Part shown: positions 1 to 14,259 of the stretch, piece after piece | How positions within the stretch are numbered: the first letter of the stretch is position 1 | Layout: every line of letters starts with the position of its first letter | NCBI GenBank assembly: GCA_963691655.1 | Contig: OY829326.1 | Coordinates: 115,851,388 to 115,915,387 of the forward strand | Reading direction: 5' to 3' | From: Toxonevra muliebris | Lineage: Eukaryota > Arthropoda > Insecta > Diptera > Pallopteridae | Length of the DNA stretch: 64,000 nucleotides | Notes under the pieces: generated by a model | Database searches by the model: none | What the model saw: the letters and a program-made list of their open reading frames with translations, nothing else | What the model was told of the DNA's origin: nothing | Made by a program: the position numbers and the translations under genes

Positions 1-3000
1 TTCTAGAATTTATGGGAAATTTGTAAGAATTTTTGCAATAATTTGCTAATTTTGTTTCTTATTTTTTTTTTTTTACAAAAACAGCGTTTCTGCAAATACA
101 CGCTGAGTATTTTATTATTTCCTTTTAAGGGTTTAGGGTTTGAGTTTGGATTGAAGTCGCAAACATAAAGGAAAAAGGAAAAAAAAACCATATGCCTTGA
201 TGCCGCCTGACTGAAGGCAAGAGGAAAATCAATTTGCAAATGTAAACTTCTGTGTGAAGAGTCCTTGTGCTGCATTCTTCTTACGCTTTTGAGCATTTTC
301 TAGAGTTTTGTTTTGCTGCCATTTGATGTTGTTGTTGTTGGTGGTGAATGATTGGATGGCTGTTTGGTTGAATGCAAATGCTCTTACATACATACTCACT
401 ACATACCCTGATGCAGTCACAAAAGCATTCAAAGTAATCAAAGCAATGCAAAACAACAGCAGCAGAAGTAATTGCAGTAGAAACGTACATAAATGCATTC
501 AAATAAATACGTAAATTGATTTTTAATAAAATCTCTCTTTTTCTCTCAATTCCATTTACGTACAAATGCAAGTATGAAGTTGAACCTATGTATCAAATCC
601 TTTTGCCTTCGAATCATGCATACAAATTTATATATACATATATACATACGTCGTCTCTGTATTACCAATTCAATTCTCGTAATAAAGTTTCCTTTTTAGC
701 TTCTTTTTTTATCAAGTGGGAGCTATGCTAGATGTTTCTGCATATGTCGTTCAGTGTACAACTTCAAAATATCTAAGGAAACAGAAACTTGCATACATTC
801 AGCTTACTACAGACTCCAATGTTGGCTACTGTTTGCGTTTGTTTACCAATCCATTGAAGAGTTCTTGCCTACTTGGTGCATTTGTATTTGTCCAATATTC
901 CAATACTCTTTTGAAAGAACAGTATAAATGTATGTATATATACTTATGTATGTATATATACTTACATAAGCACGTATGTTTTATTCCGATTGTGAGAATA
1001 TGCTGTGCAAAAGTTTCTCTTTGATTTCTTTTTTTTTTTTATTTATGTTTGTGTATTTATTTTTTCACTATGAATTCAATGTTTAATTGATTTCGTGATG
1101 GAAGTTTTAATTACATTTCTAAAGAACTCATCGCTTTATTTGTGTGCTTATATGTACGAATTTTAAATATTTAGTTTTTGTTTAGATACAAATGCATCGA
1201 TTTTAGTTACGTAACTATCAATAAATTCAGACGTAAATAGCTATGTATATACCTAGTACGTTTTTGCTGATACTTTCGTTGATATTTTATCTAAAACTAT
1301 CGTTGTCCGGACCTAGCAAAGTAGGGGTAATGCAAAAATTACAACAACTAATACTTCTGCTAGAGATATATCTATATGAGCGTGCCAGTCTCCGATCAAA
1401 ATCGAATCATTACACTAATCATTCATATCATTTACATGAGTAGTTCCACTTCTACGTGTTCAATGGTGTCAGCATTCTTCTCAGTTATTGCTATCAACAT
1501 TCCATCTTTACATACAAACCTTCACCATCTTACTTACTATGGTTCTCTAATAACTATCAACATACATCCTTTACAGCTAAATGTTGATTGCTTGCCTTAT
1601 TATGGTTCCCCAATATGGGTAAAATTGTATGGAGCAATTACTGTAAGCCAATTGTGGTAAAAAATGATACAAAACTTAGATTATTGATTCTTATTTGTTT
1701 GGAGATTCAAAATGTTTTCGATGATGTTAGAATTTACTGGCTGGAATGATCAGGTAGCTCGTGCAATTTAAGTCCGATAGAGCTCCAAAGAATAAAAAAT
1801 CTCTTGTTGGAGTTCTGAAAAAATATTTGCTTTAAAAAAAATAGCGAATAATATCCTTAAAGTGTTTATCGACTTCATGCCATTCAAGACAACGGCATGT
1901 GACTCTAACATGAAACAAATTAATCCTAGTTTGTATCTTCAAAAAATAACAAATATTTTTATTTTTACGTATTTTTAATTAATATTCTCAAAAACGTGAA
2001 ATTTCTTCCATATTTTTGTTTTAATTAAAAAGTAATGGGATTTGAGTGTATACAAGATATTTCTTTCGCACTTTTGTTCATTTTGCTCACGAAAATAAAA
2101 AAAAAATACATTTACTAAAACAAAATCAGGTTTAGGTCCCATTTTAAACGATTTTCTTGAAATTGGTGGGTGGTGCGGTTTTCATGACCACCAGTGTATG
2201 TATGTCATCGACGTTGCTTGGAATGCCTCAAGCTTCAAGAAAACTTGTAAATTAAAAAATCGAGTTTTTTCACCATATTTCCTCTTAATCTTCATAAAGA
2301 CCCAGATCTCGTTCGCCTGATCTGAGCGGCATACCATTACGGAAAAATGGCTTTAAAGTGATACCAAGATAATAGGGTGGCTGTTGTTTCCAAAAAGGTG
2401 AATCTTCCGAATTGCCAATTGAAACTTACTGGGCCATTGTTAAAGCAAAACTATTAAAAACTCAACAAGCTGTAAAAAATTAAAATCAATTTGAAAGAAA
2501 ATGGCAAAACATAACCAAAAATATTGTTGTAAAAAAAATTGATTCCTTTATATTCTACTTTAAGATGGTTATAGGTTTTTCATACCACTCAGTCCATTGG
2601 ATCACTATATTTTTCTCAGATAGAGGCAAAACAATTTTAAAGTGAAGAGAGGAGGGGAGAAAATTAATTTCACGCCTCCTTCGCCAAACTAATTAGTTTA
2701 TTTAAGCAGCCTAAGAAGTTCAAGAGGGGAAAATGAAAGAGCAGAGCTTATTCTCAAGACATCACTGCCCAGTGCGCGTCTCCTTCTTCTTGTGAAAGCT
2801 GCTCAAGGAAGATGGGTCCATCGTTGATGACACCCTTGTTTGTCTTATTTGACCATGTCTACTGTGGCCTGTAATCAAATTTACTATGTAGGATGCAATA
2901 AGCCATGACGTGGTATGTAATTGTTTTTTAATTTTGGATATTTTTGTATGACTTCAAGCGGGATTCAATCTAGTGATGATTTTTCTAAACTCCTATGCAA

Positions 3001-6000
3001 ATATATCACAACTTCAAAAATTAATTTCCTTTTTATCCCACAGAAATTCCTTACAGCAAAAACTTTTCAATTTTTATGTTAAAGTTTTTATTTATTTATT
3101 TTTTGATAAAGGCTAAAAGCAATTTAAGCACCAATTACATTCAACAACAATTGATGGTAATATTGTAAAAACTCAACAACAACAACAAAGAAATTAATAA
3201 ATACACGGAAAGACTTTGTGCGAATTATTGTCTATTGTAAAAAGAGCATTGCTTGCAGTGTTGGCAGCACTGGCAATAGTAAACAGTAGAAACTAAAATA
3301 TCTACATACATTTTGTATTTCGTAAAAGAAACTATTATTCTATTATGGGAAATTAATGTACTAGTATAAAAATAAAATTAAAAAGAATGAGAAGCAGGAG
3401 CACAAAATGTACAAGGATACGAAGATGAATAAGACGAAGAAGAAGAAGAAGCAGTAAGCATGTAATATGTAAGGCAGCTCATTAGTTGAGCACAAAATGG
3501 CTTAAGGATATTTAATAGTACCTACGTAATATGTTGGAAATGTGTAAATAGTAAATATGGTACTACATATTTAGTAGTTAGTAAATAGTTGCTTGTTAAG
3601 CAAATGAACAATGAAGAGAAAGAAAACGAGAGAGGGGGAAAGAGAGAGAGAGTGGGTGATGAGGTCGCTTTGGTAAGTAAGTGGAAATAATTACAATGCA
3701 AATGTCTACATAAACAACAATAAGTAGAAATGAAGCCTGCAAGCAATTTGTGTTTGCTGTTGTTGTTATTATAAATTAAGGACATTTAAGCTAATAACAT
3801 GATTCATTCATAATTCTCATCTTAAATTCATTTTCTTAATTGTTTCTTAAATGCTTCTCAAATTAAATTATGACAAATATTTTCATATTCAAAAGCTAAC
3901 TTGAAGCTACCGCTTGCCTTACCGCCTGCCTGCCACCTTAAGAACTGAAATTAAAAGCAACTTTAATGCTAAATTATACACGAAAAATAAAAAAGGACCA
4001 AAAAAGAATGGTGAAGGCATGTTTAAGATAAATTACTAACATTAAATCATTACAATTACACAAAACGCCAAACCAAATAAGCCAAAAGGTACAGCAACAG
4101 AAAATGCCATCATTATGAGCGAAAATCCGTAACTCCCTTCGAATTTCCGAAATGAAATGAAAAACAAAAAAATACAACAAGAAACCGCGACTCATCAAAC
4201 AATTAAACTTTGGTGTAATGGCCGCGTCCACGAGAGAATGGCTACAATAGACCAACAACAACAAGCACCAAATGAATTGTAAATTAAGTGTGGTGTCATG
4301 TTTCACAAATTTCACACCGTACTCATTTTCTTATTCACCCCTACCCTTCCGCTTTCCTTTCTCCACCCACTCCAGTCACCACTTCTTTTCCGCATTAAAA
4401 CACCCCAAAAAGTATGCTTTAATTTTTTTTTTGGTTCGCTTTGTAGAGAGTACTGTTGATTCGTTGTTTTTTTGGTTGTTCTCAGTTTCATTTCTTCAGG
4501 TCGCGTCAAAATACGCGCGTCTAATTTAGTTGCTGTTGTTGTTGTTTTTGTGGTTTTGGCACCACATGTCAACCATAATTAGTAATTGGAATCTTCTTAA
4601 AGATGCGCGCGTATTGCACTTGTCGAATGATTAATGGCCATTGCCTTGCTGAGATTATAAAGAAAAAGGTCACGCTGAGGCGGGGCGGAGGGGATGATAG
4701 CATTAACGTTCATTACGTAAGCAAAATAGATTTTATTCTTTGGCTACATATTATTATTCTTTAAGACCGTCGTCATTTTTGAGTTTCCTTAGCTTCTTGT
4801 GTGTTCAGGACTATGGATAAGGATAAAGTGTTGTTGTCTTTATAATGTGCTCAAAAAAAAAAAAAAAAAAAATCATTACACATTATATCCAGGTGTATTT
4901 GACCATCATTTGATTATTATTACAAATTATATTATGCATTTATAAAAGGGTGATAGATTTGACTAACTTTTTACGATACACCAATTTTAATATATATACT
5001 TAAGCATGCAATTGTTTCAACAGACTTGGTTAACAATACCTTTTTTATGATCTAACCTTTTACTTTTTTAATTTAATGAACGGTTATTGAGTACTTTGAA
5101 AAAGACAAGTATCGAGTTGGAAAACTTACTAAAAAATGTCTTCACAAAAACCACTAAGGCTTTTAGAGGGGTCTGTAAAATATTCTTTGAAAAAACCTGG
5201 GGTCTAATTCCCAAGGTGATTTTCCAGCTGTGCATAATGATAGTCTGGCCAATGGTAACCTAACTATTCTGTTTTTTATGTGGTGCTCTAAAGTTATGCA
5301 GTGTCGGTTATCAACTAACAAAATTAGCTATAAAGCATTTCCTGTCTCTTCACCATAGAAGCAATGAATTTAGATGTTGTTTAGATGAGAAATTTTATAT
5401 TATCCTACCTTCCAGGTCCGATTTGAATGGTGATAACCCTAACTTGAGAGCCTTCGTTTTTGTTTGATATTCAGAGGTCCCAAACATCGGTTATGGTTTA
5501 GATAATAAGAAGAACCAACGCTATCATTTCAATCCTATTGAGCACTTGACCCATTTTTCATCATGCCAAAATAAACAAGGATTTAAAAAAAGCCGTTTTC
5601 ATAATTTTTTCAAACAATTGGTAAGAATATTTTGATAGTCTCCAGCATTTGTTTGCCCATAATAAAGTTACGATTTGTTAGAAGGGTTCATCGTATATGC
5701 ACAATGACTCCGATCCCTATTCACTATCTATCAGACTGCTTGTGGAACCTTATTTGTGTGTTAGCCTCAGTTAAACCAGCACTAGCCTATTACTAGTAGT
5801 GAATCGGTTTTATATACCATTATGGGATCATGGGATCCGACTATCTTTCCAGACTTTTGGCAACAACAAGGAGTATAAGTTCACCTCATAATTTTTCTTG
5901 TCTTCAGTAATGTAATCTTCTCTTGCATTATCTTCAAAGAGGCTATCTACCAGTTGAAAAGCCCAGCCTACTACTACTTCGACCTACATACCTACAAGAA

Positions 6001-9000
6001 AGAATTGAAATCATAAAAATCAATGAATCAACTCTTTTTCTATAACAATTTGGATCGGTTCTCTTTTACCATTAAATTTTGAAACTAGAGAAAATGTTTA
6101 AACAAACCCACTCAAATGTAAGAAGCCTAAATTAGTTTTTAAAAAAACAATTTCCATTTACACCCAAAGAATAATAGGTAAATTTTCAAAATTTAATGGA
6201 TAGTACCAGAATTTTACTGTATTTCAATAATATTTGTATCGTTTAAGTTTATAACATCAAACACAAGCTCCTATCTACAATATTACAACAAAGAAATCCT
6301 CATTGCACATGCTCCAAAAAATCTCAAAAAAAAAAACAAAACAGGACAAGAGAAACAACTATACAAAATACTTAAGAGAGACAATACTCACAGTTCACGA
6401 ACTCCATACCACAAAATACTCATATATAAACCAACAAAAATATATGCCAAGTTTCCAGCTCTCTCGCTGTCGTTTTCTCTCTCACTCTCTCACAGGAAAC
6501 CACTTCCTGTGGGTAAACCATTTCACCCTTCATACTTCTCTTTCCGTAAATTTTTCTTTCTATTTTATGCTGTGCTATGTCGTTATTTTAAAATTACCTT
6601 CGGTGTCCTTTTAAAAACAGAATAAAGAAAAAAGAAAAAAAAAATAACAACAACAACGATTTCATGTAGCAGCAACAACAGCAGCTTCGCTCTTCAGCTT
6701 TTGCATCCAACTCTCACTGACTCAGACACTACCACTGTTGTTGCTGTTGCTGCTGACTGGTGACACTCCTCCCTGTGCGCAGCAACAACAATTTTTTAGG
6801 GACACTCGTTGTGACAAACCAATTGTGTCCTTTGCAAGCATCCAACTTGGGTCATTGTCGCTCCAAATAAATTCTAGCCAATAAAATCGAAGACAACCTT
6901 TTTATTCTGCTGCTCCTGCTGCTGTATCTGTATCATTTGTATACATATAAAAAATTGTGTGTATATGTGTTTGTATTTTTGTTATCCTTGTTTCATTTTT
7001 ATATGTGTGTGTGTATACGTAGGGATTTCTGTTGGTGTGTTTGTGGTGTTATAACTACATGTCTGTGTGTGTTTGTGTTTTATACCATAAGATTTTTATT
7101 TAAAAATGAAAAAAGAGGAAGTATACTTTTTACTTCTCTTGGCCTTCGCTTCCTCCTAGATTGTTGCTTGGACAAAACTCTCTTTCCTTTTTGTAGTATA
7201 TAGAAACCTTTTATTTTTTTTTATAGTAAGTAACTAAGAATGTTTTTCTTTTCTATTTATTTAAATAAATACAAAGCAAAAATATATCACAACAAAAAAA
7301 TTCGTCCTTTTATGAGATTTTTACAAAATGGCGTACATACTCGTACCAGCAGCAAACAAAGAGTTAGAATCGGATTTCTTTTTCTTTTTGTGTGTGCTAA
7401 TGTTAAGTTGAATTTAGCATTTTTATATATTTAGATGCTTACAGGATTGTGCTCTTGTGAATGGAAACATAGTTTAAAGCGTCTCCTTTTTTGAGTGGGT
7501 GTACTGTGGGTGTGCTGCCCCTACAATATTGATTTTTACTTTTCAATGTTGATGATTTTTTTATATTTTTTCTAGGAAGGAAAAAAGTTAAGTTGTCTAA
7601 TGAATAAGCAGAACGGGGTGAATGGAATTGTATGGAATTAATAAATTTAAAGGAGACCGTTTAATATTTGGGAGATTTCATAGTATGGCATAGTCGAAAT
7701 GAAAGTTTATTTGTGATAATCGAATTCAATGAACCAGCGGAAAGTTACTTAACTGTGAAAATATACTCTAGGAAATTGGTGTGGCAATTGCTGATCAAAT
7801 TTCTCAGGGGTCTTATTTCCCGTTCTTATTTTGAGACACTAAATATTGTTGAGTATGCATCCGCTGAGGCAGTTGCGGCTGTGATGAATAGATCACCAAA
7901 TGGTGTCATGAAGCAAAAGCACTGCAAACCTCTTGCCCGAAGAGAAAGAAGACAGTGGGTCGCTATCAGGGCAAGGGAATCTTTGATTACATAGATACAT
8001 TGAATGTCTCTTCTAAAGCTTTTTCATTTTAAAACGCTGTAGAAATAACTCCAAGAGTACTGAAACGAGAGCGGATTGGAAATAATAAGAGAATGATGCA
8101 AATAATAGCCTAACTAAACTAGTTTATTTATGATAAACGTGTTCGATGAATCTATTTATCAGTGGAACCAGTTCGTAATTGAGAAAAACTGTCTTAAACT
8201 GGTTTAACTTTGACTGTATATCAAATACAATACTCTCTCAGAAACATGTAATTAGGTGACTTCAAACATTGTTTGCCATCAACCGATTCGAAGAGGGAAG
8301 AGGAAATTGTCAAAATTGTGGGGATTTGGCTATCCTTTCTAAAGTTCATCTTAATCTGATTTAACAGTTATGTGGCTGATAAAAAAACAACTTCTGTAGT
8401 CTGATAAGGTACCCGGGTGCCTAATATACAATATCCACCTATAATTCGATCTAATTTTACTTTAAGAAGTTAAGGGAACCCTTATATCAAAATTAAACGT
8501 TTTTCTGAAGTATGCATCAATTAAAAACCCATATTTCGAGGAATAACACAGTTTAAAAACCATTTAAGTACCCGGGTTCCTTAACAGCCCGTTGACGGTT
8601 AAAGAGGCGGTGGAGTGGAGAAAAACAAATAAAATAGTAATTTATGCCGACTCGAGAAGCTGTGGCAGTCAATTTGTTATCGATTAGTCTCCTTTTAGAC
8701 ACAGCGATTTCTCTCTGCGACTCTCTTTTGTAGCACCGTTCTCTCACCGCTAGCTTTAGATTTTGACCATATATTTGTTTTACATGAGTGCAACAGAAAT
8801 GCAAGAGGTAAACATAAAAAAATTGCAGCAAAATCGCTGGTACGTGCAATTGGGATTCATCTCCTTTCGTTTTTCTCTCCCCCGTCCACACACAGCAAAT
8901 CTCAGAGAGAAATCGCATGAACAAATAAATTGATGTAGTGAAGCAAGCCTTCTTCAAAAGTTTTATCAGTAAAGGAAGGCAAACTTTGATTAACTTGGTT

Positions 9001-9340
9001 GCCCTTTCTATTGAAGAATCTTCCATCTACTAAATAAATGGTGATCCTGGACTTAATGTTCAGCTCACTTATAGTGAGCCTGCAATTGCAAAGCTATCTG
9101 CAGCCGTTATTACATTGGAATTGCTTGACAAAAACTGTGTCGGGCAGAACTCTTGTAGCGTTTGACTCATCTAAAAAGACTGAGACTTACTCGAGTCCTG
9201 ATGCAAATGTCAAAAGCTATAGATTGTGTTCGGCATAATTAAGATGAAGTGCGCATTCTATATCAACATTCTATATCAAATTCGAATGGATCGGAGTTCA
9301 TGCAATTTTTTTGTTTTCACCTGAGATCCATGCCATATAC
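1..9340. other. Gene-free AT-rich region
   Basis: I find no supportable gene here. Open frames are at most about 157 codons, have low-complexity or ordinary intergenic composition, lack recognisable domains and do not link by splice sites. Visible structure is limited to simple sequence: a GAA run near 3434-3450, an AG run near 3641-3652, a long A run near 4852-4871 and CAA/CAG-rich DNA near 6645-6790. A palindromic CCCGGG-centred motif occurs at about 8407-8423 and again, inverted and imperfect, at about 8567-8583. It could be the ends of a small element, but no target duplication is evident. Long introns or UTRs of a gene outside the window cannot be excluded. Confidence 0.6.
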
Positions 9341-9480
9341 TACAGGGCCGGATTTAGAGGCCCTTAGCAGTTTTAATTTTTATTTTTGGGCCCCTTTTTG
9401 GAAAGGAGTGAGGGTGCAGAGGTTGGAGCAAATCGGTAACTACTAGGCTTTCATGCCCAACCCGAACCAGGTTTGTTGAA
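9341..9480. mobile_element. Remnant of a hAT-like left end
   Basis: The stretch beginning CAGGGCCGGATTTAG, followed by GGCCC motifs, has the look of a hAT terminal repeat with G/C-rich subterminal boxes. No clear matching right end was found. A GGCGCCCCTAAAC block at about 11398-11410 could be a decayed right subterminal part, with the 9658-10656 element lying between. This is only a remnant call. Confidence 0.3.
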
Positions 9481-9980
9481 AGGTTCGCATTCAATTTTTT
9501 CGAGGAGATTTTTTAAACGACAACCCTAATTGAAAAATTATTATTATTAATTTTCCTCGAATTCAAAAAGGATAAAATATTTTAGAGTTTATTTATATTT
9601 AGAATGGTGGAAGCACTTATTGTTTGAAGCATCACAAATGAGTTTAGCAGTTCCGACTAGTGTCCGACCGAATATTCAGTTTCGGTTACGGTTTTGGCTA
9701 AGTTTCGGTTTAGGCAAAAAATATGGTGAAGTATTTGGCCGAAACCGAAACTTTATAAATTTTACTGTAAATTGCATTTCAGTACGCAAAGAACTGTTTT
9801 TATTTTTAGCATATAACATAAAGTTATTCAATTTTGAATATTAAAATAAAAATGTGAATTTCATTTGTACCTATACCACAAAATGTATTTTTTTTAGTGC
9901 CTTTAATATGTATTTTCTTTATTGTTAAAATAATATTTTTGTTATTTTATACATATATACATATACAAGTATGTATATTA

Positions 9981-10229
9981 GGGCGTACCAATTTGTATGG
10001 ATGAATTTTTTTCGGAGTACCGACAGAAGAGTTCCATATTCTATGACAAAAAAATGGAAAAAGTAATATTAAAAGTAACTATCGATTTTTATTCAAACAA
10101 ATACAGTACGTAGTACTGAAACTTCTTCGAATTTTACGGGGGGTAGGATCCATTCTTTGTCAAACTTTTTTTTGGCAAAGTTGATCAGAATCGAATATAG
10201 AATTTTTCTGTCAACATACTTGTACGCCC
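9981..10229. mobile_element. Candidate MITE nested in hAT family A
   Basis: Inverted ends GGGCGTAC...GTATG face each other 249 bp apart. The right copy read in reverse is GGGCGTACAAGTATG, and the left has a 3-nt gap relative to it. No target duplication is obvious and there is no coding capacity. It lies inside the 9658-10656 element, so it is younger than that element if real. Confidence 0.45.
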
Positions 10230-10309
10230 GAATTCATTTGGTTTTTTTTTTTTTTTTTGAATTTTAATTAAAAAAAAATTAAAATGATTTGAATTTTGTT
10301 TTTAACATA

Positions 10310-10559
10310 TCTGTGGTCACAAGCAATAACAACACAACTTGAGTTTTGTCTAATTCGAGTTATTATCATAATTTGAATCTTCATATCCGTTTTCATATTG
10401 TGTCAGAATTTTATGACTATTAGTTCAGTGGTTTACGAGATATTAGAGCGGAAAAATAGCACAACTCAACCTGATTACTCTTAACACTTGAACCTTTGAA
10501 GTGCTCTCCTGTAAAATACAAAAAACACACTTATGCTGGTTATGCCTTGTGACCACAGA
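10310..10559. mobile_element. TA-flanked MITE nested in hAT family A
   Basis: The 250-bp unit starts TCTGTGGTCACAAG and ends with its reverse complement CTTGTGACCACAGA. It is flanked on both sides by TA (10308-10309 and 10560-10561), as in Tc1/mariner-type insertions. The inverted match extends about 20 bp. A relative with the ends TCTGTGGTCAAAAG lies at 22942-23169. It has no coding capacity and is nested within the 999-bp hAT-like element. Confidence 0.7.
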
Positions 10560-10664
10560 TAAATACATATATATTAAAAAGTTTCGGTTTCGGTTTTGGC
10601 CGAATTTTAGAAAAAATTCGGTTTCGGCCGAAAAAGTCGGTTTCGGTCGGACACTAGTTCCGAC

Positions 10665-13600
10665 ATAAAATTTATATTGTCTTGAAAACGATAGGGAGTC
10701 TCACACTGCGAATGATCGCCCCAAAACCGTGATGAAAGTCATTTCTGAAGAGTCCTATTTAATACACTTTCTTCTAGGTGTCAAAAGAACGAAATAGGAA
10801 GACTAACGAAGAAGCATGAAATTTTTCTGAGTCAAGCATCTCTTTTGAGGAGAAGAGTGCTAAGATTAGATGAGACTGTCATACCTGTCCGTAAACGAGA
10901 AAGCTGCTTAGCCCTAATAAACTACCTCACTTAAATGAAATTACTAATGGATCTTAAAGGAAATCAATAACTGTACTGTGTACATATAGACACATGCACC
11001 TTCTTTACCACACATGGAAGCCTATGCTTACAAACGTATCCTTCGCGATATCGTTAATCAGTTGGGTGTTTGAATGCGGTATGGACTTGTATACCATATA
11101 CATATGGCAACAGTTTTATTTAAGTTAAATTTCGAAATAATTATTTTTTGCTAAATCCCGAACCTTAACCCTAGTAAGCAAATTTTATTTTAATAGAAAA
11201 ACGATAAGTATTTTCTGCTGTAAAAAAAAAGAAATGTGTTGACGAAGGGGAGAAAATAATTTTTTGGGTGATCAATGTTAAGTAAAAATTATAAATGCGG
11301 CAAAACAACAAAAAAATTTCATTTCTGATAAATAAAAAAGTGAAAGTGAACTTTTTTAAATAATATTAAGTACCACTATAAAAGTTTTGAATCTCGTGGC
11401 GCCCCTAAACAAACTGTATATACTGCTTTTCAGATCACTAAAGCCTTTCAAAAATGCCATGGCACATTCAATTGATTAAAGCCATCAAAATTTCGCGTTT
11501 CAGCAGAAGAACCATATTGGAAAACCTTCGTGTACGACTAAGTACTACCTGTGTAGCCCTAATGTATCTTAACTCAGCCCAGAAATTGTTTATTGCTCCA
11601 TTTCATCGTATTCTTCATGGCTATTATGAACAACTGATTAATGTTAATGAATAATATACCTTTCGAATGTGGAAAGTGGAATGAAGTGCGTAAGCAAGTA
11701 CATACATATGGGAATATGTGTGTTGTCAAATTGGTCACTGACAAAACATTTGTGTCATGAACTGAAAACAAGAAAAAAAAAAATGTATGTGCCCAAATGC
11801 GACATGGAAAAATTACTGTAATTTATAAATGCTTAAAACAAGAAAATAAATTTTGCCAGCCAGAGCCTGAAAACAGAAAAGAAAGGTTAAAATATGCCAG
11901 AAGATTAATGTGAAATTTGATGACCAACTCATTTTAAGTGTGTATGTGTATTTGTGTGAAAATATGTTCAAACATCAGATGGACAATTGTGTCAAATATA
12001 AAGTTTTTAATTGGGGGAGTTTTGGAGAGAAAGAGAGATGAATGGAAAAAAAAGATACCCAAAATCAATTAACAAAAGGACAATTAGAATTTGACACGCA
12101 AAATGTGTGAAAATGAGAAAGAAATTGAAAATTGATTGAGTTAAAGGCTAAAAAAAAAGTTGGCAGTAGAAGAGTGGACAGAAGAAGAATAGACAGGGAA
12201 CACAATTCTCTAAATGAAGTAGGGTGTGTGTAAGTTGATGTTAATGTTAAGGCTGACGGAAATTGCAAATGAAAAATGTGTGTTTAAGGACACACATAAA
12301 AAGCGTTCGAAAAAAAAACAATGGAAAGAACATTAAAGTTTCAAATTTATTTTTCGTTGAGACCATGTCAAATAGAAAATTTATCGGTAAATTTTGTAAA
12401 TCTAAAAGTCTAATAAATAGCTGACTATAGATATCAATTCAAGTACTCTGTTGTCATCTTAATCAATAATCTAAATCTCTTATATACTTGTAGTAGTTTA
12501 AGCATGCTATGACCTAATGTCAAAGCCACTCCTTAAAGCTATATGCATTAATCAATATTTAAACAAATATTTCACTTAAAGATTACAATAAATATTTCTT
12601 TAAACAAATCGTTTATAATAAACTTTATTCCACTGTATTCACAGCATACAAAATTCAGTAGAAAGAACAACAACGACTTGTTGATTGTGTGTTAATATTT
12701 GAAATTTAATCAAAACTCACACCACCCTGTCTCCGCATCTTTGTGAACTGCTATAACTTCCGACAACTCCATAAAATCTACGTACATGCAAATACACTAC
12801 AGTTTTCCCCTCTCTGCTAATGGCAGCACTGTGCGCTGAAAAGTACAGCGAAAGTACTTTCAAAGGACATAACTTTAGTATTTTAACTCGCGTTGAAATA
12901 ATATTTGAAATTTTGTATATTTGTTATGCAAAATATCATTTACACTTTGTACTTTGTTCTTCATACTTTTTCTTACCCCATCCTCGTTTTGTAAATAATT
13001 TCTTGCAATTAAATGTAAGAAATGCTTTTGACTTCTTGGGACCAAACAAAAAAAAAAAAGATTTGAATGAGAAATGCAATTGTTTTGTAGCTGGCGCAAG
13101 GACATTTCTTCCACTAAACTCTTAACATTGCCATTGTTTCGTGTTTCATGTTCTTTTGTATATTTGTGTGTGAGTATTTTACGAATATGAAAATTTTTAA
13201 TGTCCCTCGGGGTTAATTTTAATGTGCGCGCGAATTTTCGTTTATTTGACATTGTTTTATTCTAAAATATTTCACGTGGATGATGATAGAAGATGTAAGA
13301 TAAATAAATGTAGAGGATTACTTAAGAGGATTACAAATCATACAATGTCTTGAAAAAAATGGCCTTGTTTTCAATGGATGTTAAGTACTGATCTGCTAAT
13401 AATATTAAGACCCAATCCGGCTTTATGTCGAATTAAAATAAACAAGTTTTTTTCAAATCATTCAGAAGATTTGCTTTTTAGATTCAAAATCGGTAATGGA
13501 AGAGATTCTCACCATTAATCTACAGTGACTCACAAAAGCGATCGAAAAATAGAGTTTTTTTAAGGACATTATAAATAGCAAAGAATGACGTCAAATCGAA

Positions 13601-14251
13601 AATTAACAGCGCAGAAAAGTTTCTACTCATCTTGATGTATACCAGGGAAAACAATCTTTGAAATTAAAGAGGCTCAAAAACAACAAAATTTTTAGGAAAT
13701 TTCCTCTTTTTGACCATAAAGACTTCTAAACTTTGAACATTCTTTTTGCATTATGCTTGTATTTGTAAGGAGCCATAACAGAGCTTTGGAATTAAAAAAA
13801 AAAAAAAAATTCGGGAGAAAAATTTTCAAAATTGTAATTTATATTCAAATTTTCGGGACTTTTAAGACCTTTTTAAAACCTGAAAATATCATCTGATCTC
13901 TTGTGTTTGTCTAGATGAATAGAAACTTTTCAGCGATATTATTTTTCAATTTCGAATACACAGATTCGCTTTTCTGAATCTGTGTATGTCGATGTTCAAT
14001 AGCACTACAACCGACAGCCGGACTTAACCGCCTCTATAAAGCTTCATACGTCTTCTCTGCTATGGGCACAATGTCGTCAGTTAGTAATATCAAAAGTTGT
14101 CAGGTCTTTCTTTATTATATAATCCACTTCTGCGAGTTCTACCATCGCGGCTGTAGCGTTTTCTCCATTCTTTTAACGTAAGTATACGAATTCTCTAAAT
14201 TTTTATACACTTGACTGTGCTATTTTCGGCTTCATGATTTCATCTTTTTCT
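10665..14251. other. Gene-free region
   Basis: I see no gene. Open frames on both strands (for example 12820-13125 plus against 12875-13252 minus) overlap one another, are low in information and have no domain signature. Short A runs near 11770 and 13792-13810 and AT-rich sequence are all that stand out. Confidence 0.5.
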
Positions 14252-14259
14252 ATACACAT

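Larger units (their letters stand above)
9658..10656. mobile_element. Non-autonomous hAT-like element (family A)
   Basis: The element has terminal inverted repeats TAGTGTCCGACCGAA at the left and the exact reverse complement at the right. It is flanked by perfect 8-bp direct repeats GTTCCGAC at 9650-9657 and 10657-10664. An 8-bp duplication is the hallmark of hAT transposition. Subterminal DNA on both sides is packed with TTTCGGTTT/GGCCGAAA motifs, as expected of transposase-binding repeats. No transposase frame is present. About half of the 999 bp is two further inverted-repeat insertions (9981-10229 and 10310-10559), so the original element was near 500 bp. TIRs and duplication are seen directly; the superfamily is inferred from duplication length and end structure. 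Confidence 0.85.

Noticed and set aside
7668..7994. 108-codon plus-strand frame
   Set aside because: It reads somewhat protein-like, but I find no domain, promoter, poly(A) signal or linked exon.
8407..8583. CCCGGG-centred inverted motif pair as a MITE
   Set aside because: Only about 13 of 17 bp match and no flanking duplication of 2-8 bp was found.
8553..9026. 157-codon minus-strand frame, the longest in the first 9 kb
   Set aside because: No recognisable domain, unusual residue pattern, no splice partners and no homologous motif. It is probably a chance frame.
12820..13252. Overlapping frames on both strands
   Set aside because: Mutually antisense frames of similar length with no motif; at most one could be real and neither has support.
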